From contig JACKFF010000017.1 of the NCBI GenBank assembly GCA_020632595.1, positions 13,825 through 77,824 of the forward strand: DNA of 64,000 bases. The letters are read 5' to 3'. A model generated the notes under the pieces. It was not told where the DNA came from. It saw only the letters and a list, made by a program, of their open reading frames with translations, and ran no database searches. The stretch comes from Nitrospiraceae bacterium (GTDB taxonomy: Bacteria > Nitrospirota > Nitrospiria > Nitrospirales > UBA8639). The translations under genes and the position numbers were made by a program. Positions 52,227 to 62,014 of the stretch are shown here, piece after piece. The stretch's first letter is position 1; the number at the start of each line of letters is the position of its first letter.

Positions 52227-53201
52227 TTAAGTCGTGGGTTCAGGGGGTTGGTCTTTGAGGGACCGGCCTGTGTGAGCCACAAACACGTCGTCCAGCCTTG
52301 GCCGATGATATTCGATTCCTTCGAGGAGACATCCTACTCGATTCGTGGCTTCAAGAATAGCAGGCAATGCCTTCTCGGGAGCATCGACCCGGATATCAAG
52401 CCCTTGTGACGTGGGACGAATCGCACGCACGAAGGGCAAGGCTTTTAAGGCGGTTGAGAGGGTTTCGAGCACCTGAGGCTGGGGATCTCCAAGAGTGAGC
52501 CAGACGCCATCGCCACCCAAGCTGGCCTTTAAATCCTTTGGAGAGCCAATGGCGCGGATTTCGCCGCGGTCAATGATAGCAATTCGATCACAAAGCTGGT
52601 CGGCTTCATCCAGGTAATTGGTGGTCATGACGATGGTCATGCCCTGCTCGCGCAATTGTCGCAGGTATTGCCAGATATTGAGGCGGCTTTGAACGTCAAG
52701 CCCGAGTGTGGGTTCGTCCAGAAAAAGTACCTTGGGATTGGGCAATAAGCCGCAGGCAATATCCAATTTGCGTTTCATCCCACCGGAATATCCTTTGGCT
52801 ACGCGATCGGCATGTTCTTCCAGATCGACCAGCTTCAGGAGCGATGCAATCCTGGTGAGGGCTTCATTCTTTGGGAGATGATAGAGATCCGCAAGCAACA
52901 GCAGATGTTCCCGACCGGTAAGAAAGCGGTCGATAGCCCGTTCCTGCGGGACGTAGCCGATCATCCGTCGAATGGTATCGGCTTCTTTGGCGACATCATG
53001 TCCGAAAATGGTTGCGGTCCCGGACGTGGGACTGAGAGTCGTAATTAAAATTCGAAGCGTGGTACTTTTCCCTGCCCCGTTGGGTCCAAGAAGGCCGAAA
53101 ATTTCTCCTTGCATGACGGAGAGGGAAAGATTCTTGACCGCGGTCACGGTGTCGTAGGTTTTCCCCAGCCCTTTAACCTCAATGGCAACGGCATCAGACA
53201 T
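52227..53201 (-). CDS. ABC transporter ATP-binding protein (DrrA-like)
   Basis: 324 residues. Walker A is GPNGAGKST, the signature YSGGMKRKLDIACGL, Walker B VLFLDEPTLGLD, and the switch histidine is replaced: TIVMTTNYLDEA has Asn where many ATPases have His. The C-terminal ~85 residues are a regulatory extension typical of DrrA-type subunits. It powers the permease encoded next (about 43 bases between genes). Together with the LON-N gene 5 bases upstream it belongs to a four-gene minus-strand operon. Confidence 0.92.
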   Translation of the reverse strand: MSDAVAIEVKGLGKTYDTVTAVKNLSLSVMQGEIFGLLGPNGAGKSTTLRILITTLSPTSGTATIFGHDVAKEADTIRRMIGYVPQERAIDRFLTGREHLLLLADLYHLPKNEALTRIASLLKLVDLEEHADRVAKGYSGGMKRKLDIACGLLPNPKVLFLDEPTLGLDVQSRLNIWQYLRQLREQGMTIVMTTNYLDEADQLCDRIAIIDRGEIRAIGSPKDLKASLGGDGVWLTLGDPQPQVLETLSTALKALPFVRAIRPTSQGLDIRVDAPEKALPAILEATNRVGCLLEGIEYHRPRLDDVFVAHTGRSLKDQPPEPTT

Positions 53202-53206
53202 GTGTG

Positions 53207-53866
53207 TTATCCTTGTGCCGTTCGAAGATCGGCAAGTTTAAAGCGGATGAGATCAATCAGGCGGCGAGCTTGCTGGATGAGATGGCCGGATTCAAGTAAA
53301 AATTGTTTTTCCACGGGTGACAAATCAAGACCGGCTGAAAGGTTATGAACAAGAATGGAATCCGTGAGTTTGCCAGAAGCGATCACCTGACACAACTCAT
53401 GAGCCTTTTTCCAGGTCAAATATTCTTGGGTAATTTGCTCCAGATTGATGCGGGTTTCGGTGTCCAGGGAGGGAGCTCCCTTTTGCGCATTCAGAATAAT
53501 TCGGGCCTGGCGGTAGGGAGTTGAGACCTCCTGCTCTTCAAAGGTACATCGCTGAAGGCCTTGCAACACAATGTTAAACCGACCGTCAGCCAGTTTGTGT
53601 GAGCTGATAATTCGCCCCACACATCCGATGGGATAAATCGGGGGATCTGCTTCATACTCGTCTTCCCAACCGTCCTTGAGCAAAGCCATGCCAATGCAAT
53701 CTCCCTGACCGGAGGCGTTTTGCACCATTTCCCGGTAACGGGGTTCAAAGATGTGCAGCGGCAGATAGGTTTCAGGGAAAAAGACGACGTTGGGCAGTGG
53801 AAAAATCGGCACGCTCTCCGGTATCGGAATTTTGCCGAATTCGGTTGATGGAAAATCTGAAGGCAT
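53207..53866 (-). CDS. LON substrate-binding (N-terminal) domain protein
   Basis: 219 residues, only the N-terminal domain of Lon protease without ATPase or protease parts. Typical are VPIFPLPNVVFFPETYLPLH, then IFEPRYREMV and GCVGRII, with GRFNIVLQGLQR in the second half. Such stand-alone proteins are common and their role is unclear; the name peptidase S16 is misleading. The stop is 5 bases before the ABC ATPase start. The gene opens the operon. Confidence 0.88.
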   Translation of the reverse strand: MPSDFPSTEFGKIPIPESVPIFPLPNVVFFPETYLPLHIFEPRYREMVQNASGQGDCIGMALLKDGWEDEYEADPPIYPIGCVGRIISSHKLADGRFNIVLQGLQRCTFEEQEVSTPYRQARIILNAQKGAPSLDTETRINLEQITQEYLTWKKAHELCQVIASGKLTDSILVHNLSAGLDLSPVEKQFLLESGHLIQQARRLIDLIRFKLADLRTAQG

Positions 53867-54047
53867 AGGGTACGATAGCGGAGAATTTTCGGGAAAGTCA
53901 ACGTAAGATCGTCACCCAGAGGAGTTCGGCAAACTGAGAAAATCCTTGTGTGCCAAGGGATTTGTACGCTATGTAAGGTCGTGGTATAAACGGAAACATG
54001 AACTGGATGAATGCCTTCGCCCAACCGACGGTTCTGCGGGTTTTGAG

Positions 54048-55190
54048 GTGAGCGCGAGATCCTTATGTCGAGAGATCTCGCTCCTGTTCATGTTCCCACT
54101 CCTTGGGATTTCGGGGGTCTTTGCAGGGACCCCCGGCGTTGGACTTCACGAATTTACTCCTGCCCGTCCCGGATACATCTATGCGTTCCCGCGGGATCAT
54201 GGCAGTCATGAGCAATTTCAGACAGAGTGGTGGTATTTTACCGGACATCTGTCCACCACGAATGGCCGGCGGTTTGGGTACGAATTGACGTTTTTTCGTC
54301 GTGGAATCGACTCACTTGATGCCTGGAGTAATCCTTCCGCATGGGCCATGCGACACCTGTACTTTGCCCATTTCGCGTTAACCGACGAAGCGAATGCGCA
54401 ATTCCGTTTTGCAGAGAAGCTGAGTCGTGCCGGAATCAACAAGGCCGGAGCTGAAGTGGATCGGCTGCATGTGTGGATCGATCGGTGGTTGCTGAAGGCT
54501 GTGGCCCCCGATCATGGACAGTTTCATCTTCAGGCGCAGACTGAAGATTTTTCCATTGATTTGACGCTCGAATCGAGTAAACCTCCCGTTATTCATGGCA
54601 CAGACGGGGTGAGCCGGAAAGGCCGGAAGGCAGAGGCCACCTCCCATTATTATTCAATAACCCGACTTCAGACCACTGGATCGGTGGTGGTGCAGGGGGT
54701 GCCGCTGGCGGTCAACGGCGTAAGTTGGATGGATCATGAGTTTGGGTCTGCAGACCTCTCGGACGGTCTCGTTGGATGGGATTGGTTCAGTCTGCAACTT
54801 GAAAATGAATATGACATCATGGCCTATGGGCTTCGTCGTGCGGATGGAACCTTTGATCCGGCATCCAGTGGAACATTGGTGAGGCCAGATGGATCCTCGA
54901 CATCCATTTCTTTTGAAGCCCTTCATGTCAGCGTTCAAGAATATTGGATCAGTCCGGCCGGTGGTGCGCGTTATCCTAGTCAATGGACGTTATCTATTCC
55001 GTCTGAAAAGGTGGAGTTGCATATCTCTCCCAGAATGGCCAATCAAGAGCTTGTCACCAGCCGAAGTACCGCTGTGACATACTGGGAAGGAGCCGTGGAT
55101 GTCACCGGGCTTTGGAAGGGACAGAATATTCATGGTCAGGGCTATGTCGAACTGACCGGATATGCCGAACCGTACCGCCCGTCACGATAA
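54048..55190 (+). CDS. Exported AttH/CrtC-like lipocalin-fold protein
   Basis: About 380 residues. A signal peptide (REISLLFMFPLLGISGVFA) is followed by FPRDHGSHEQFQTEWWYFTG, the signature of the AttH/hydroxyneurosporene-dehydratase (CrtC-like) family. Further blocks are WAMRHLYFAHFALTD, SHYYSITRLQTTG and VSWMDHEFGSADL with GWDWFSLQLENEYDIMAYGL. Members hydrate carotenoids or serve in unknown periplasmic roles; no carotenoid genes are nearby. GTG 54048 places the signal peptide well; the frame extends to TTG 53946. The ribosome site is unclear. Confidence 0.85.
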   Translation: MSARSLCREISLLFMFPLLGISGVFAGTPGVGLHEFTPARPGYIYAFPRDHGSHEQFQTEWWYFTGHLSTTNGRRFGYELTFFRRGIDSLDAWSNPSAWAMRHLYFAHFALTDEANAQFRFAEKLSRAGINKAGAEVDRLHVWIDRWLLKAVAPDHGQFHLQAQTEDFSIDLTLESSKPPVIHGTDGVSRKGRKAEATSHYYSITRLQTTGSVVVQGVPLAVNGVSWMDHEFGSADLSDGLVGWDWFSLQLENEYDIMAYGLRRADGTFDPASSGTLVRPDGSSTSISFEALHVSVQEYWISPAGGARYPSQWTLSIPSEKVELHISPRMANQELVTSRSTAVTYWEGAVDVTGLWKGQNIHGQGYVELTGYAEPYRPSR

Positions 55191-55214
55191 TGTGTGACTT
55201 CTTGACATTTGGCA

Positions 55215-56261
55215 ATGAAAATCCCTTTTAAAATGTCCCGAATTCTTGTGACCTGCATTGTGTCCCTGGCGCTCGGATTGACAGCCTGCGGTCAACGAAG
55301 CGATACCATCGTGTCCATTGCCTTACATCCCACCAAACCCAACATTATATATGTGGCCACGGATGAGGCCGTATACAAGTCTTCGGATACGGGGGCCACA
55401 TGGACCAGATTTGCGGGCGAATTAGCCCGGACCCGAGTGATTAGTCTTGCCCTTGACCCCCAATTGTCTGCCACCGTGTTTGCGGGAACCATGGGCGATG
55501 GGACCTATAAAAGTCCGGATGGGGGAAGAACGTGGCATCCCTACAATTCCGGGATTCAGAAAGGCACGATCTCGGCTATTGTCAATCAGATTGTGTTTAA
55601 TCCTTTGGGGACGGAGATGGTGTATGCGGCAACAACTGTTGGGGTTTTTCGAAGTCTGGATGGCGGTCGACATTGGACTGAACGGATGCAAGGCATGACT
55701 GAGGTGAGTTTTGTGGTGACCCTGGCAATCGATCCTCAGCGTCCAAACGTTTTATATGCGGGAACGACGGGAGGTGTCTATCGCACACTCAATGCCACGG
55801 AGAGTTGGGAAAAAGCCTCGGCGGGCATGGTGGCCTCAGATGCCAAAATGGCTTCCATGGCGCTGGGAGTCAATGGAATCGTGGTTGATCCAACGAATAG
55901 TGACGTGGTGTATGCAGGGACCACGGATGGATTATATAAATCAACGGATCAGGCCGAACATTGGACAAAGGTCGGAGGGAGCATTCAACACGCCTATATT
56001 AGTGCCATTCAACTGGATCCCACTAACCCGTCAATTTTATATATGGCAACAAGTGATCGGGTTCAAAAAAGTGAGGACGGCGGAAAAACCTGGCAACCGA
56101 AAATACAGGGATTGGAGGCTGCCAGCATTCGCAGTCTTCAGATGAGCCCCCTGGATTCCCGAACTCTGTATGTCGGCACGAATGGGGGAGGGCTATATCG
56201 AAGCTTGGATGCCGGAGAGTCCTGGAGCCGGTTACCTCTTACTCCGGCAACTGGTGAATAG
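55215..56261 (+). CDS. BNR/YCF48-like beta-propeller lipoprotein
   Basis: About 348 residues with a lipoprotein signal (LALGLTACG). At least six copies of a blade motif occur: (V/L)YAGT-x-G-(V/L)Y-(K/R)-S-x-D-x-G-x-(T/S)W, for example YVATDEAVYKSSDTGATW and YVGTNGGGLYRSLDAGESW. This is the BNR/sortilin or photosystem II assembly factor (YCF48) type of propeller, used for protein binding. A function at the outer membrane or in the periplasm is likely but not known. It follows the AttH-like gene by about 24 bases, so they may be one operon. Confidence 0.88.
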   Translation: MKIPFKMSRILVTCIVSLALGLTACGQRSDTIVSIALHPTKPNIIYVATDEAVYKSSDTGATWTRFAGELARTRVISLALDPQLSATVFAGTMGDGTYKSPDGGRTWHPYNSGIQKGTISAIVNQIVFNPLGTEMVYAATTVGVFRSLDGGRHWTERMQGMTEVSFVVTLAIDPQRPNVLYAGTTGGVYRTLNATESWEKASAGMVASDAKMASMALGVNGIVVDPTNSDVVYAGTTDGLYKSTDQAEHWTKVGGSIQHAYISAIQLDPTNPSILYMATSDRVQKSEDGGKTWQPKIQGLEAASIRSLQMSPLDSRTLYVGTNGGGLYRSLDAGESWSRLPLTPATGE

Positions 56262-56317
56262 GAGGCAAGGCGCTTTCCGTACAAAATCGGTTTCAGTGGT
56301 GTATACAGGAGCGAGGC

Positions 56318-57299
56318 TCATTGCCCTTTCCAGGAATCAGGAAGCAGGAACGAGAGGTCCATCATGAGTTTGCCTCCATACGTCGGGCCGAAGTCTTGGC
56401 CGCTTAATTGATCGTTCCATGTTTCGAACGTAAAGGGGTGGGCACGGATCGCAATAGTCCAAAAGCTCTCCTCCAATGCGTTTCCCTGGTTTCCATTAAA
56501 CATTCCGGAATCAATGGTGGCCCCGATTTCGATCTCAAACAAGGGCCGAAATGTTTTCTCATCATACCAGCCATAGCTGAGGGAGCCTTGGGCGGCAAAT
56601 GAATGATTGGCTAAATCATGGAACGCGGCGCCATTGAAAAGTCGCCCGGCTCTTTACCATTCCGGACAATCGCAGAGGTCTGAACAGATCTGCGACCTAG
56701 CCATCATGTGTTCCGTTCAGGTATTCCATGGTTTTCACCGGTGACCAGCGGCGAAAACCCCCACGGGCAAAGAGTTCCTGATAGAGACTTCCCGTCTGTC
56801 CACCGCCGTCAAGAAACAGTATCCAGCGTTGTCCCGGCAGTTCTCCCCATCGGGTGATTGAACCGGATATGGTAAAATCAGTCTCTTTGCGTTTCGCTCC
56901 AACCGGAACCTGAGGGATATCAAACAGGCGGTCATGGACGAAATCGTTTTGGAGGTATTCTGAAGGCTGGTTTCTCGTAGGGCCAATTCCGAAGGTCAGG
57001 TTGGTGCTCCATCCTTCGAGGGAATTTGACCAGTGGCGAGTCCAACTGGTGGTAATCAAATTTAAGCCGATGGTTTCCCGAATGCCATTAAACCGCTTCC
57101 CTTCCCCATTAAATTCCGTAAATCGAAATATAGAGAGTCCGGTGGAAAGCACCGGTTCTTGATCTGGAAAGTCGAGCGCACCCCAGTGAATACCTGGCGC
57201 GGAACTTTCCGCCCTTGCCGGTTGTGGAAAAATCCACAAACCCAAGCAGGCGATCAAGATGATGGAAACACCCAGAGATGAATGGATTCGGCAAGCCAT
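56318..57299 (-). pseudogene. Outer-membrane protein gene broken by a frameshift
   Basis: Two minus-strand frames read as one protein. The first, from ATG 57299, has a signal peptide (ILIACLGLWIFPQPARA) and beta-strand-like sequence with SLEGWSTNLTFGIGPTRN and stops at TAG near 56697. The second, in another frame from about 56640 to 56318, continues with SFAAQGSLSYGWYDEKTF and FEIEIGATIDSGMFNG and ends near SWKGQ. A frame change lies between 56640 and 56697. Alternating aromatic strands suit an outer-membrane barrel of the PagL/OmpW style. If the sequence is correct, it is inactive or truncated. Confidence 0.55.
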
Positions 57300-57462
57300 A
57301 GCCAGAGATGGGAAGTTTCATAAGGCCGCGGTTGTTAATTGATTTCTAGAACAACGGCCATGCCTTAGAATATTTGCTGTATTGTAGGGGATGACTCTAC
57401 AGCCTGCTTACTCTTGAGTGGCCTAGTCCGACCTTTAGGGCGATCAACCGGGAGGGGGGAAA

Positions 57463-57852
57463 TCAGAAATCGAGAGCCTCGTTTACTTTTTCGACAAGTT
57501 CACGGAAATTACAGGGTTTGTCGATAATCGCATAGGCACCAAGTCCCATGGCTTTGTGCTTGTGTATTTCGTCAATAACTCCACTGAGAAGAATGACCCG
57601 AGGGGTTCTGCCATTCAAGGTGCCGTTGACTCGTTCCAACAACGTCAGTCCGCTCATAATAGGCATGTGATAATCAGCCAGCACGAGATCGACTTCGTTT
57701 TCTTCCAACCATGCCAGTGCTTCGGCGCCATTTTCAGACTCGGCGCACTCAATTCCGGAGGATTCTAAGGCCCCCCGTACAGTTCGGCGGACGGCAGGCT
57801 CATCATCCACAATCAGCACAAGTTTTCTGAGCGAGGGAGAACGTTTGTTCAC
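57463..57852 (-). CDS. Single-domain response regulator (receiver only)
   Basis: 129 residues: LVLIVDDEPAVRRTVR with the acidic pair, the phospho-acceptor aspartate in VLADYHMPIMSG, the serine in ILLSGVIDE and the lysine in IIDKPCNFREL. No output domain is present. It sits alone, far from either kinase in the window. It may serve the PAS-PAS kinase or an unlinked one. Confidence 0.92.
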   Translation of the reverse strand: MNKRSPSLRKLVLIVDDEPAVRRTVRGALESSGIECAESENGAEALAWLEENEVDLVLADYHMPIMSGLTLLERVNGTLNGRTPRVILLSGVIDEIHKHKAMGLGAYAIIDKPCNFRELVEKVNEALDF

Positions 57853-58306
57853 CGCATTGTGTTCCTCGGAAACACCATAAGAACATTCAACTTTTTCTTG
57901 AATCGAGTTGTCTGTTCTTTTAGCGCAAGTGTCCCCTATTGTTGCATACGTAATGTGACTTGGGGAATACCCTCACCGTATATCTTGTGTTATTTTTTAT
58001 TAACGACACAATGATTAAAAAATTTGACAAATTCATGATGGTATGGTTGATCGATGTGTTTAACAATTTACGCATAGCTTACCAACAGGGTTGGGCACAG
58101 CGTTGGTAGGCGGAAAAAGTTTAATTGACGCACTGAAAAAGCCGTTGATATTTCGAAGATTTTGGGAGATTCAGAAGGTAGATTGTGCCGGATAGCAGGA
58201 TTTTCTGGGACTTGCCACCTGGTTTATCAAAATTTTTCAACCGCTACCCCTGGATACCGGCCTTGGATGGAGACAGGACTGGTCAGTTCGATAGAAAGTC
58301 AAAGGC
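57853..58306 (+). other. Intergenic stretch, nothing recognised
   Basis: About 450 bases between the receiver gene start and the stop of the 161-aa gene. It is AT-rich around 57980-58070; no convincing promoter or RNA was found. Confidence 0.45.
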
Positions 58307-58792
58307 CTACGCCTGGGCTTTTTGTAGATGGGATTCTGACAATTGCGATTTGACGGATTCGTATATAGCACTTCCTGGAAGAAGTTCTATCCCTGGCATT
58401 CCGGACGCAATCGCATGCTGCACAGCTAAACGGGCCACTCTCATGCGTGGGATAGTCTGGGATGGGAGTGCTTCTTGAAGAGCGATGAAAGTACCGGGAG
58501 GAATCTTAACAGAAAAGAGGTCGCCGTCGGGCGAGGAGAAGATAAAGCATTCAATATTGGAAGACCCGATACGATAGGTCAATTTGAATGTGATGTTGTG
58601 GGGCTGGAGGGAATCATCATCAGAGGGAAATTGCTGAAAGGTGCTTTCGACAATATCCTTGGATACGCCCGAGGGAATTCCCGGAATCCACTCTGGAATG
58701 GTTGAAAGGCCACGGTGGCAATAGCCCGTAGGGGTTTTCGCTACTCGCCAGGTGATGCCTTCGATAAAAAATGACAGAATTCGTAAAGCCAT
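58307..58792 (-). CDS. Hypothetical protein, 161 aa
   Basis: No signal peptide or long membrane helix. The central part is rich in beta-branched residues (NITFKLTYRIGSSNIECFIF) followed by GDLFSVKIPPGTFIALQEAL. The C-terminal third is a helix region (RVARLAVQHAIASGMPGIEL). The composition looks like a real protein. No ribosome site is strong and no homologue came to mind. It is an orphan between two AT-rich stretches. Confidence 0.5.
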   Translation of the reverse strand: MALRILSFFIEGITWRVAKTPTGYCHRGLSTIPEWIPGIPSGVSKDIVESTFQQFPSDDDSLQPHNITFKLTYRIGSSNIECFIFSSPDGDLFSVKIPPGTFIALQEALPSQTIPRMRVARLAVQHAIASGMPGIELLPGSAIYESVKSQLSESHLQKAQA

Positions 58793-59262
58793 GAAAATTT
58801 TTAAAAATAAATTCGAGTGTTAATCGTTTATGCAGGTCTATCGGCCGAATCACTTATTTCATTAGCATACTAGGGAAGCTGGGATTCACGCAATTTCAGT
58901 CACTAAAGAGTACTGAAGGAAAGAGTAAGATACAGTGTGTGTGTGAAGGATAAGTTCAAAGGTTAAATACCCATTCTCTTTTTTCGGTCATGCATTTTTT
59001 CCGGGAAGAAAATATTCCAAAAGCAGTTTTCTCTATTTTATCAGAAAAGAGAGAAATTAAGGGGTGTCTCACCGTGAAGACTCAGTTTGTGGTATTTTAA
59101 TTTTTCAATACGGCTGTCATATGCTAATTTTTCATTTGAAATAGCACAGTACACGCAAAATCCTCCCATTTTATTGTGAATGTTGGCCAGAAAACTCGGG
59201 CCACGTGATTGTTGAGTTGGATTTCTGAATAACTTCTTGTCGGGCTTACAAACGCGGATCTT
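58793..59262 (+). other. AT-rich intergenic stretch
   Basis: About 470 bases with no frame above background. It ends at a TATAAT sequence that may serve the next gene. Confidence 0.45.
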
Positions 59263-59268
59263 TATAAT
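59263..59268 (+). promoter_or_regulatory. TATAAT, possible -10 box
   Basis: TATAAT lies about 27 bases before the ATG at 59296; no good -35 sequence sits at the usual distance. Confidence 0.3.
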
Positions 59269-59295
59269 AGAAATGGTAATGAAGGGAACATCACT

Positions 59296-60582
59296 ATGTC
59301 GGATCTAGGTTGTCGGCACATGAGGAACCTGATCGTTCTGCTTGGAGTATTTGCCATTTCGTTGGGATGTGCTGGTGGTCCCAACGGGAATGAAGCCTAT
59401 AAAAAGGAAGGGTTTCAGGTTACTCAACCAAGCCCGGGAACGAAGGTGGTGGTGCGCGGGAATCATCTGGCGGCGGTCAACCAGGCTTTGGGTTGGTTGA
59501 ATGACCATCAATTACTGGTGGTCAATCGACAGGTTGTTCAAAATGAGGGAGTTCCTGAATTTGCTTCTCGAAATGGGACGGAAGGGCAAGCTCAGGCTTT
59601 AGGGGGAGCTCGTAAGGTTGGGGCGACATTGGTGGTATTTGTCCATGTAGACGAAACTTCTTTGAATTCCACAAAAGAACCCGTCAGTGATGGATCTCTA
59701 CCCATGAATAATGTCGTCGTGGATGTTCGTGGAATGAATACCGGTGCAGGTGAGGTGGTCTTTGAAGGCAAGGCCTGGAGTTCTGCTCCGGTGGTGGTGT
59801 CTGAAGGAGTGATACAAGATCTAACCATTCTGGCCCTTGAACAGGCTTGGCAGAAACCAGGGGCCTCCCCCTCCACGCAACAGGAGGTGAAGGCAGAGAG
59901 TCCGAGCGATCCTCCTACTTCTCAGATGGCGCCGGTAGCGGTTGATTCCGCCAGTTCCCCTACCACCACTCAGTCGGCGACGGTCCTACTGGATTCGCCT
60001 AACCCGGGTGCTGCTACCCAGTCAGAGCCGGGTTCGTCAACCGAGAGGGCACCAGAACAGGTCACCCTCTTGACTGAACCGGTTGCTGAGGAGGTCACGT
60101 CCGCGTCTGATGTGGCGGCGCCGGTAGCGGTTGATTCCTCCAGCTCATCTACCACCACTCAGTCGGCGCCGGTCCTACTGGATTCGCCTAACCCTGGTGC
60201 TGCTACCCAGTCAGAGCCGGGGCTGCCAACCGAAATGGCACCAGAGCAGGTGACCCACGTAACCGAACCGGTTGCTGAGGAGGGCACGCCCGCGTTGGAT
60301 GTGGCGGCGCCGGTGGTTGCGGAAAATTCAGGGAATTCAGACGATTCGTCCTTAGGACTTCAAGTCGCGAGTGGAGCCTTATCGATTTTGTATACGCCCT
60401 TCAAAGTGGTCTACGCCGGCGTGGGCGGGTTATTTGGAGGTTTTGTCTATCTGTTGACCGGAGGAAATGAACCGGCGGCTCAGTCCGTTTGGGATGCCAG
60501 TCTCAAAGGCACCTACTATCTTACGCCGGACCATTTACAAGGTAACGAACCTGTTCGTTTTAAGGGAGAGGCGACGCGTTAA
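59296..60582 (+). CDS. Lipoprotein with 63-residue tandem repeat and C-terminal hydrophobic domain
   Basis: 428 residues. A lipoprotein signal (LLGVFAISLGCAGG) is followed by a folded part (~30-190) with strands such as VVFVHVDET. A Ser/Thr/Pro/Ala-rich, acidic linker follows. In it a unit of 63 residues occurs twice in a row (59929-60117 and 60118-60306), beginning APVAVDS and containing TTTQS plus VLLDSPNPGAATQSEPG. The C-terminus has a Gly-rich hydrophobic segment (PFKVVYAGVGGLFGGFVYLL). The linker may span the periplasm. Function is unknown. AAGGGA lies 9 bases before the ATG. Confidence 0.8.
   Translation: MSDLGCRHMRNLIVLLGVFAISLGCAGGPNGNEAYKKEGFQVTQPSPGTKVVVRGNHLAAVNQALGWLNDHQLLVVNRQVVQNEGVPEFASRNGTEGQAQALGGARKVGATLVVFVHVDETSLNSTKEPVSDGSLPMNNVVVDVRGMNTGAGEVVFEGKAWSSAPVVVSEGVIQDLTILALEQAWQKPGASPSTQQEVKAESPSDPPTSQMAPVAVDSASSPTTTQSATVLLDSPNPGAATQSEPGSSTERAPEQVTLLTEPVAEEVTSASDVAAPVAVDSSSSSTTTQSAPVLLDSPNPGAATQSEPGLPTEMAPEQVTHVTEPVAEEGTPALDVAAPVVAENSGNSDDSSLGLQVASGALSILYTPFKVVYAGVGGLFGGFVYLLTGGNEPAAQSVWDASLKGTYYLTPDHLQGNEPVRFKGEATR
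59929..60306 (+). repeat. Tandem repeat, two units of 189 bp
   Basis: Units at 59929-60117 and 60118-60306 are in frame within the lipoprotein gene and highly similar. The start of a third unit (GCGCCGGT) appears at 60307. Confidence 0.9.
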
Positions 60583-61328
60583 TCTTTCCAATCCCAAAAC
60601 AGCACTTCAACCGGATGGCATGCTACGGCGAGCGCCCCGATGTGGGACTGGCCGGGATTGATGCGAAAGAGTGAACAGTCGTTCCCCCAATCGGGTTCAT
60701 GTGTTGACAGCACAGTAGCCTTCAATCCGTCCTGGTCGAGTGCGATCTCACAGTGAGCCATTCCACCCGATAATCCAATCCCCTGCATTTTGAGATACGC
60801 TTCCTTGCAGGTCCAGTAGGTCAAAAACTCTTGCGTCCGCTTGTCAGGTGAAAGGGTAGCAAGGTGCTCCGCCTCTCGTGGAGAAAAATACCTGGTGGCG
60901 ATATCCTGATCGCTGACATTCCGGTCGATCTGTTCCACATCAATCCCCACTGCGTGTTCAATTGCGATGGCCAACAAGGCCATTCCACTCGTATGAGAGA
61001 CATTGAATTGTAAGGACGGATGGAATGGATCGGTCAGAGAGGGTTTTCCTTGCAAGTTGTTCTTAAGTCTGAGAGTACCAGGAGGAATTCCCACATAGTG
61101 ACCGATCAAATTTCGAAGAATGCCTCGGGTTGAAATAAATTGGTATTGGTGGTGAGGAAGCCGATACCGTTCTGCCCGTGCTCGTTCATCTTCCGAAAGG
61201 TCGGTGTGGTAGAGAGCAGCCTGGCGGGGTGACACATCCAGATGAACCCGCCACACATGGACCACGCCTGGTGAAAGGCTCCGGTAAATGTCAGGAGACG
61301 GATTAGCCCAGTGGGTGGAAGTCAACAT
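60579..61328 (-). CDS. 4'-phosphopantetheinyl transferase, Sfp type
   Basis: 249 residues. It activates carrier proteins of fatty acid, polyketide or peptide synthesis with a phosphopantetheine arm from CoA. The motifs are FNVSHTSGMALLAIA, VGIDVEQID and WTCKEAYLKMQGIGLSGG, with RYFSPREAEHLATL before. The length is typical of Sfp rather than AcpS. No synthase genes are in the window, so the acceptor is unknown. The 3' end overlaps the lipoprotein gene by 4 bases. Confidence 0.92.
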   Translation of the reverse strand: MLTSTHWANPSPDIYRSLSPGVVHVWRVHLDVSPRQAALYHTDLSEDERARAERYRLPHHQYQFISTRGILRNLIGHYVGIPPGTLRLKNNLQGKPSLTDPFHPSLQFNVSHTSGMALLAIAIEHAVGIDVEQIDRNVSDQDIATRYFSPREAEHLATLSPDKRTQEFLTYWTCKEAYLKMQGIGLSGGMAHCEIALDQDGLKATVLSTHEPDWGNDCSLFRINPGQSHIGALAVACHPVEVLFWDWKD

Positions 61329-61554
61329 GAATCTCGGATGGATTGTATCGGATGGATGGCTTGGCCGAAACCCTTTGAGCCTCCTATAAAGAGTCCAGAT
61401 CGGTGAGTGCCACGTTCCTATTTTTCGTCAACTTTCCTATACTGCTGACTTCTGGAAGAAAATGAGTGCGGGAACAAGGTATCCTGGAAGAGTTCTCGAT
61501 AGATCAAGCCATTCCCGCACCTGAAAGGCTTGTCCAGGTGACAGTTCAGAGCAT

Positions 61555-61977
61555 ATGTTCCTAGCAAAATCCACGCGTGGCATAATGCCATGGCATTGGT
61601 GCTTCGGTTTGGTGGTGTTGATCATTCTTGTCTCATGTTCTGAGAAAGGTCTGCCCGATATGACCCCCGAGCAACTGTTAGCCTCAATCGAAACGCACAC
61701 GGCGCCGGTAATCGTGGATGTCCGCTCGCAAAGTGAATACGATGCCGGGCATGTGCCGGGTGCTGTGCATCTGCCTTTTTATGCCATGTGGAGCCGTCAT
61801 AAGGAGACCAACGCCACACCGAAGGACCCGATTGTCGTCTATTGCGAGCATGGCCCGAGAGCGTGGATCGGCAAATTCGCTCTCTGGACGGTGGGGTATA
61901 AAAATATTGTGTACCTGGACGGTCACATGTCAGGCTGGAAACAGCGAGGCCTGCCCATGAAAAGCCAGGCCGAATAG
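61555..61977 (+). CDS. Rhodanese lipoprotein
   Basis: 140 residues. The lipoprotein signal reaches IILVSCSE. A single rhodanese domain follows with VDVRSQSEYDAGHVPGAVHL, and the active-site loop VYCEHGPRAWIG with its cysteine. It probably handles sulfane sulfur in the periplasm. The last ~90 bases of the gene match, at roughly 70 per cent, a stretch on the far side of hipBA (63726-63810). Confidence 0.85.
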   Translation: MFLAKSTRGIMPWHWCFGLVVLIILVSCSEKGLPDMTPEQLLASIETHTAPVIVDVRSQSEYDAGHVPGAVHLPFYAMWSRHKETNATPKDPIVVYCEHGPRAWIGKFALWTVGYKNIVYLDGHMSGWKQRGLPMKSQAE

Positions 61978-62014
61978 CCGGATGAGTCCACCGCACCTCC
62001 CCTCACCTAACCAT

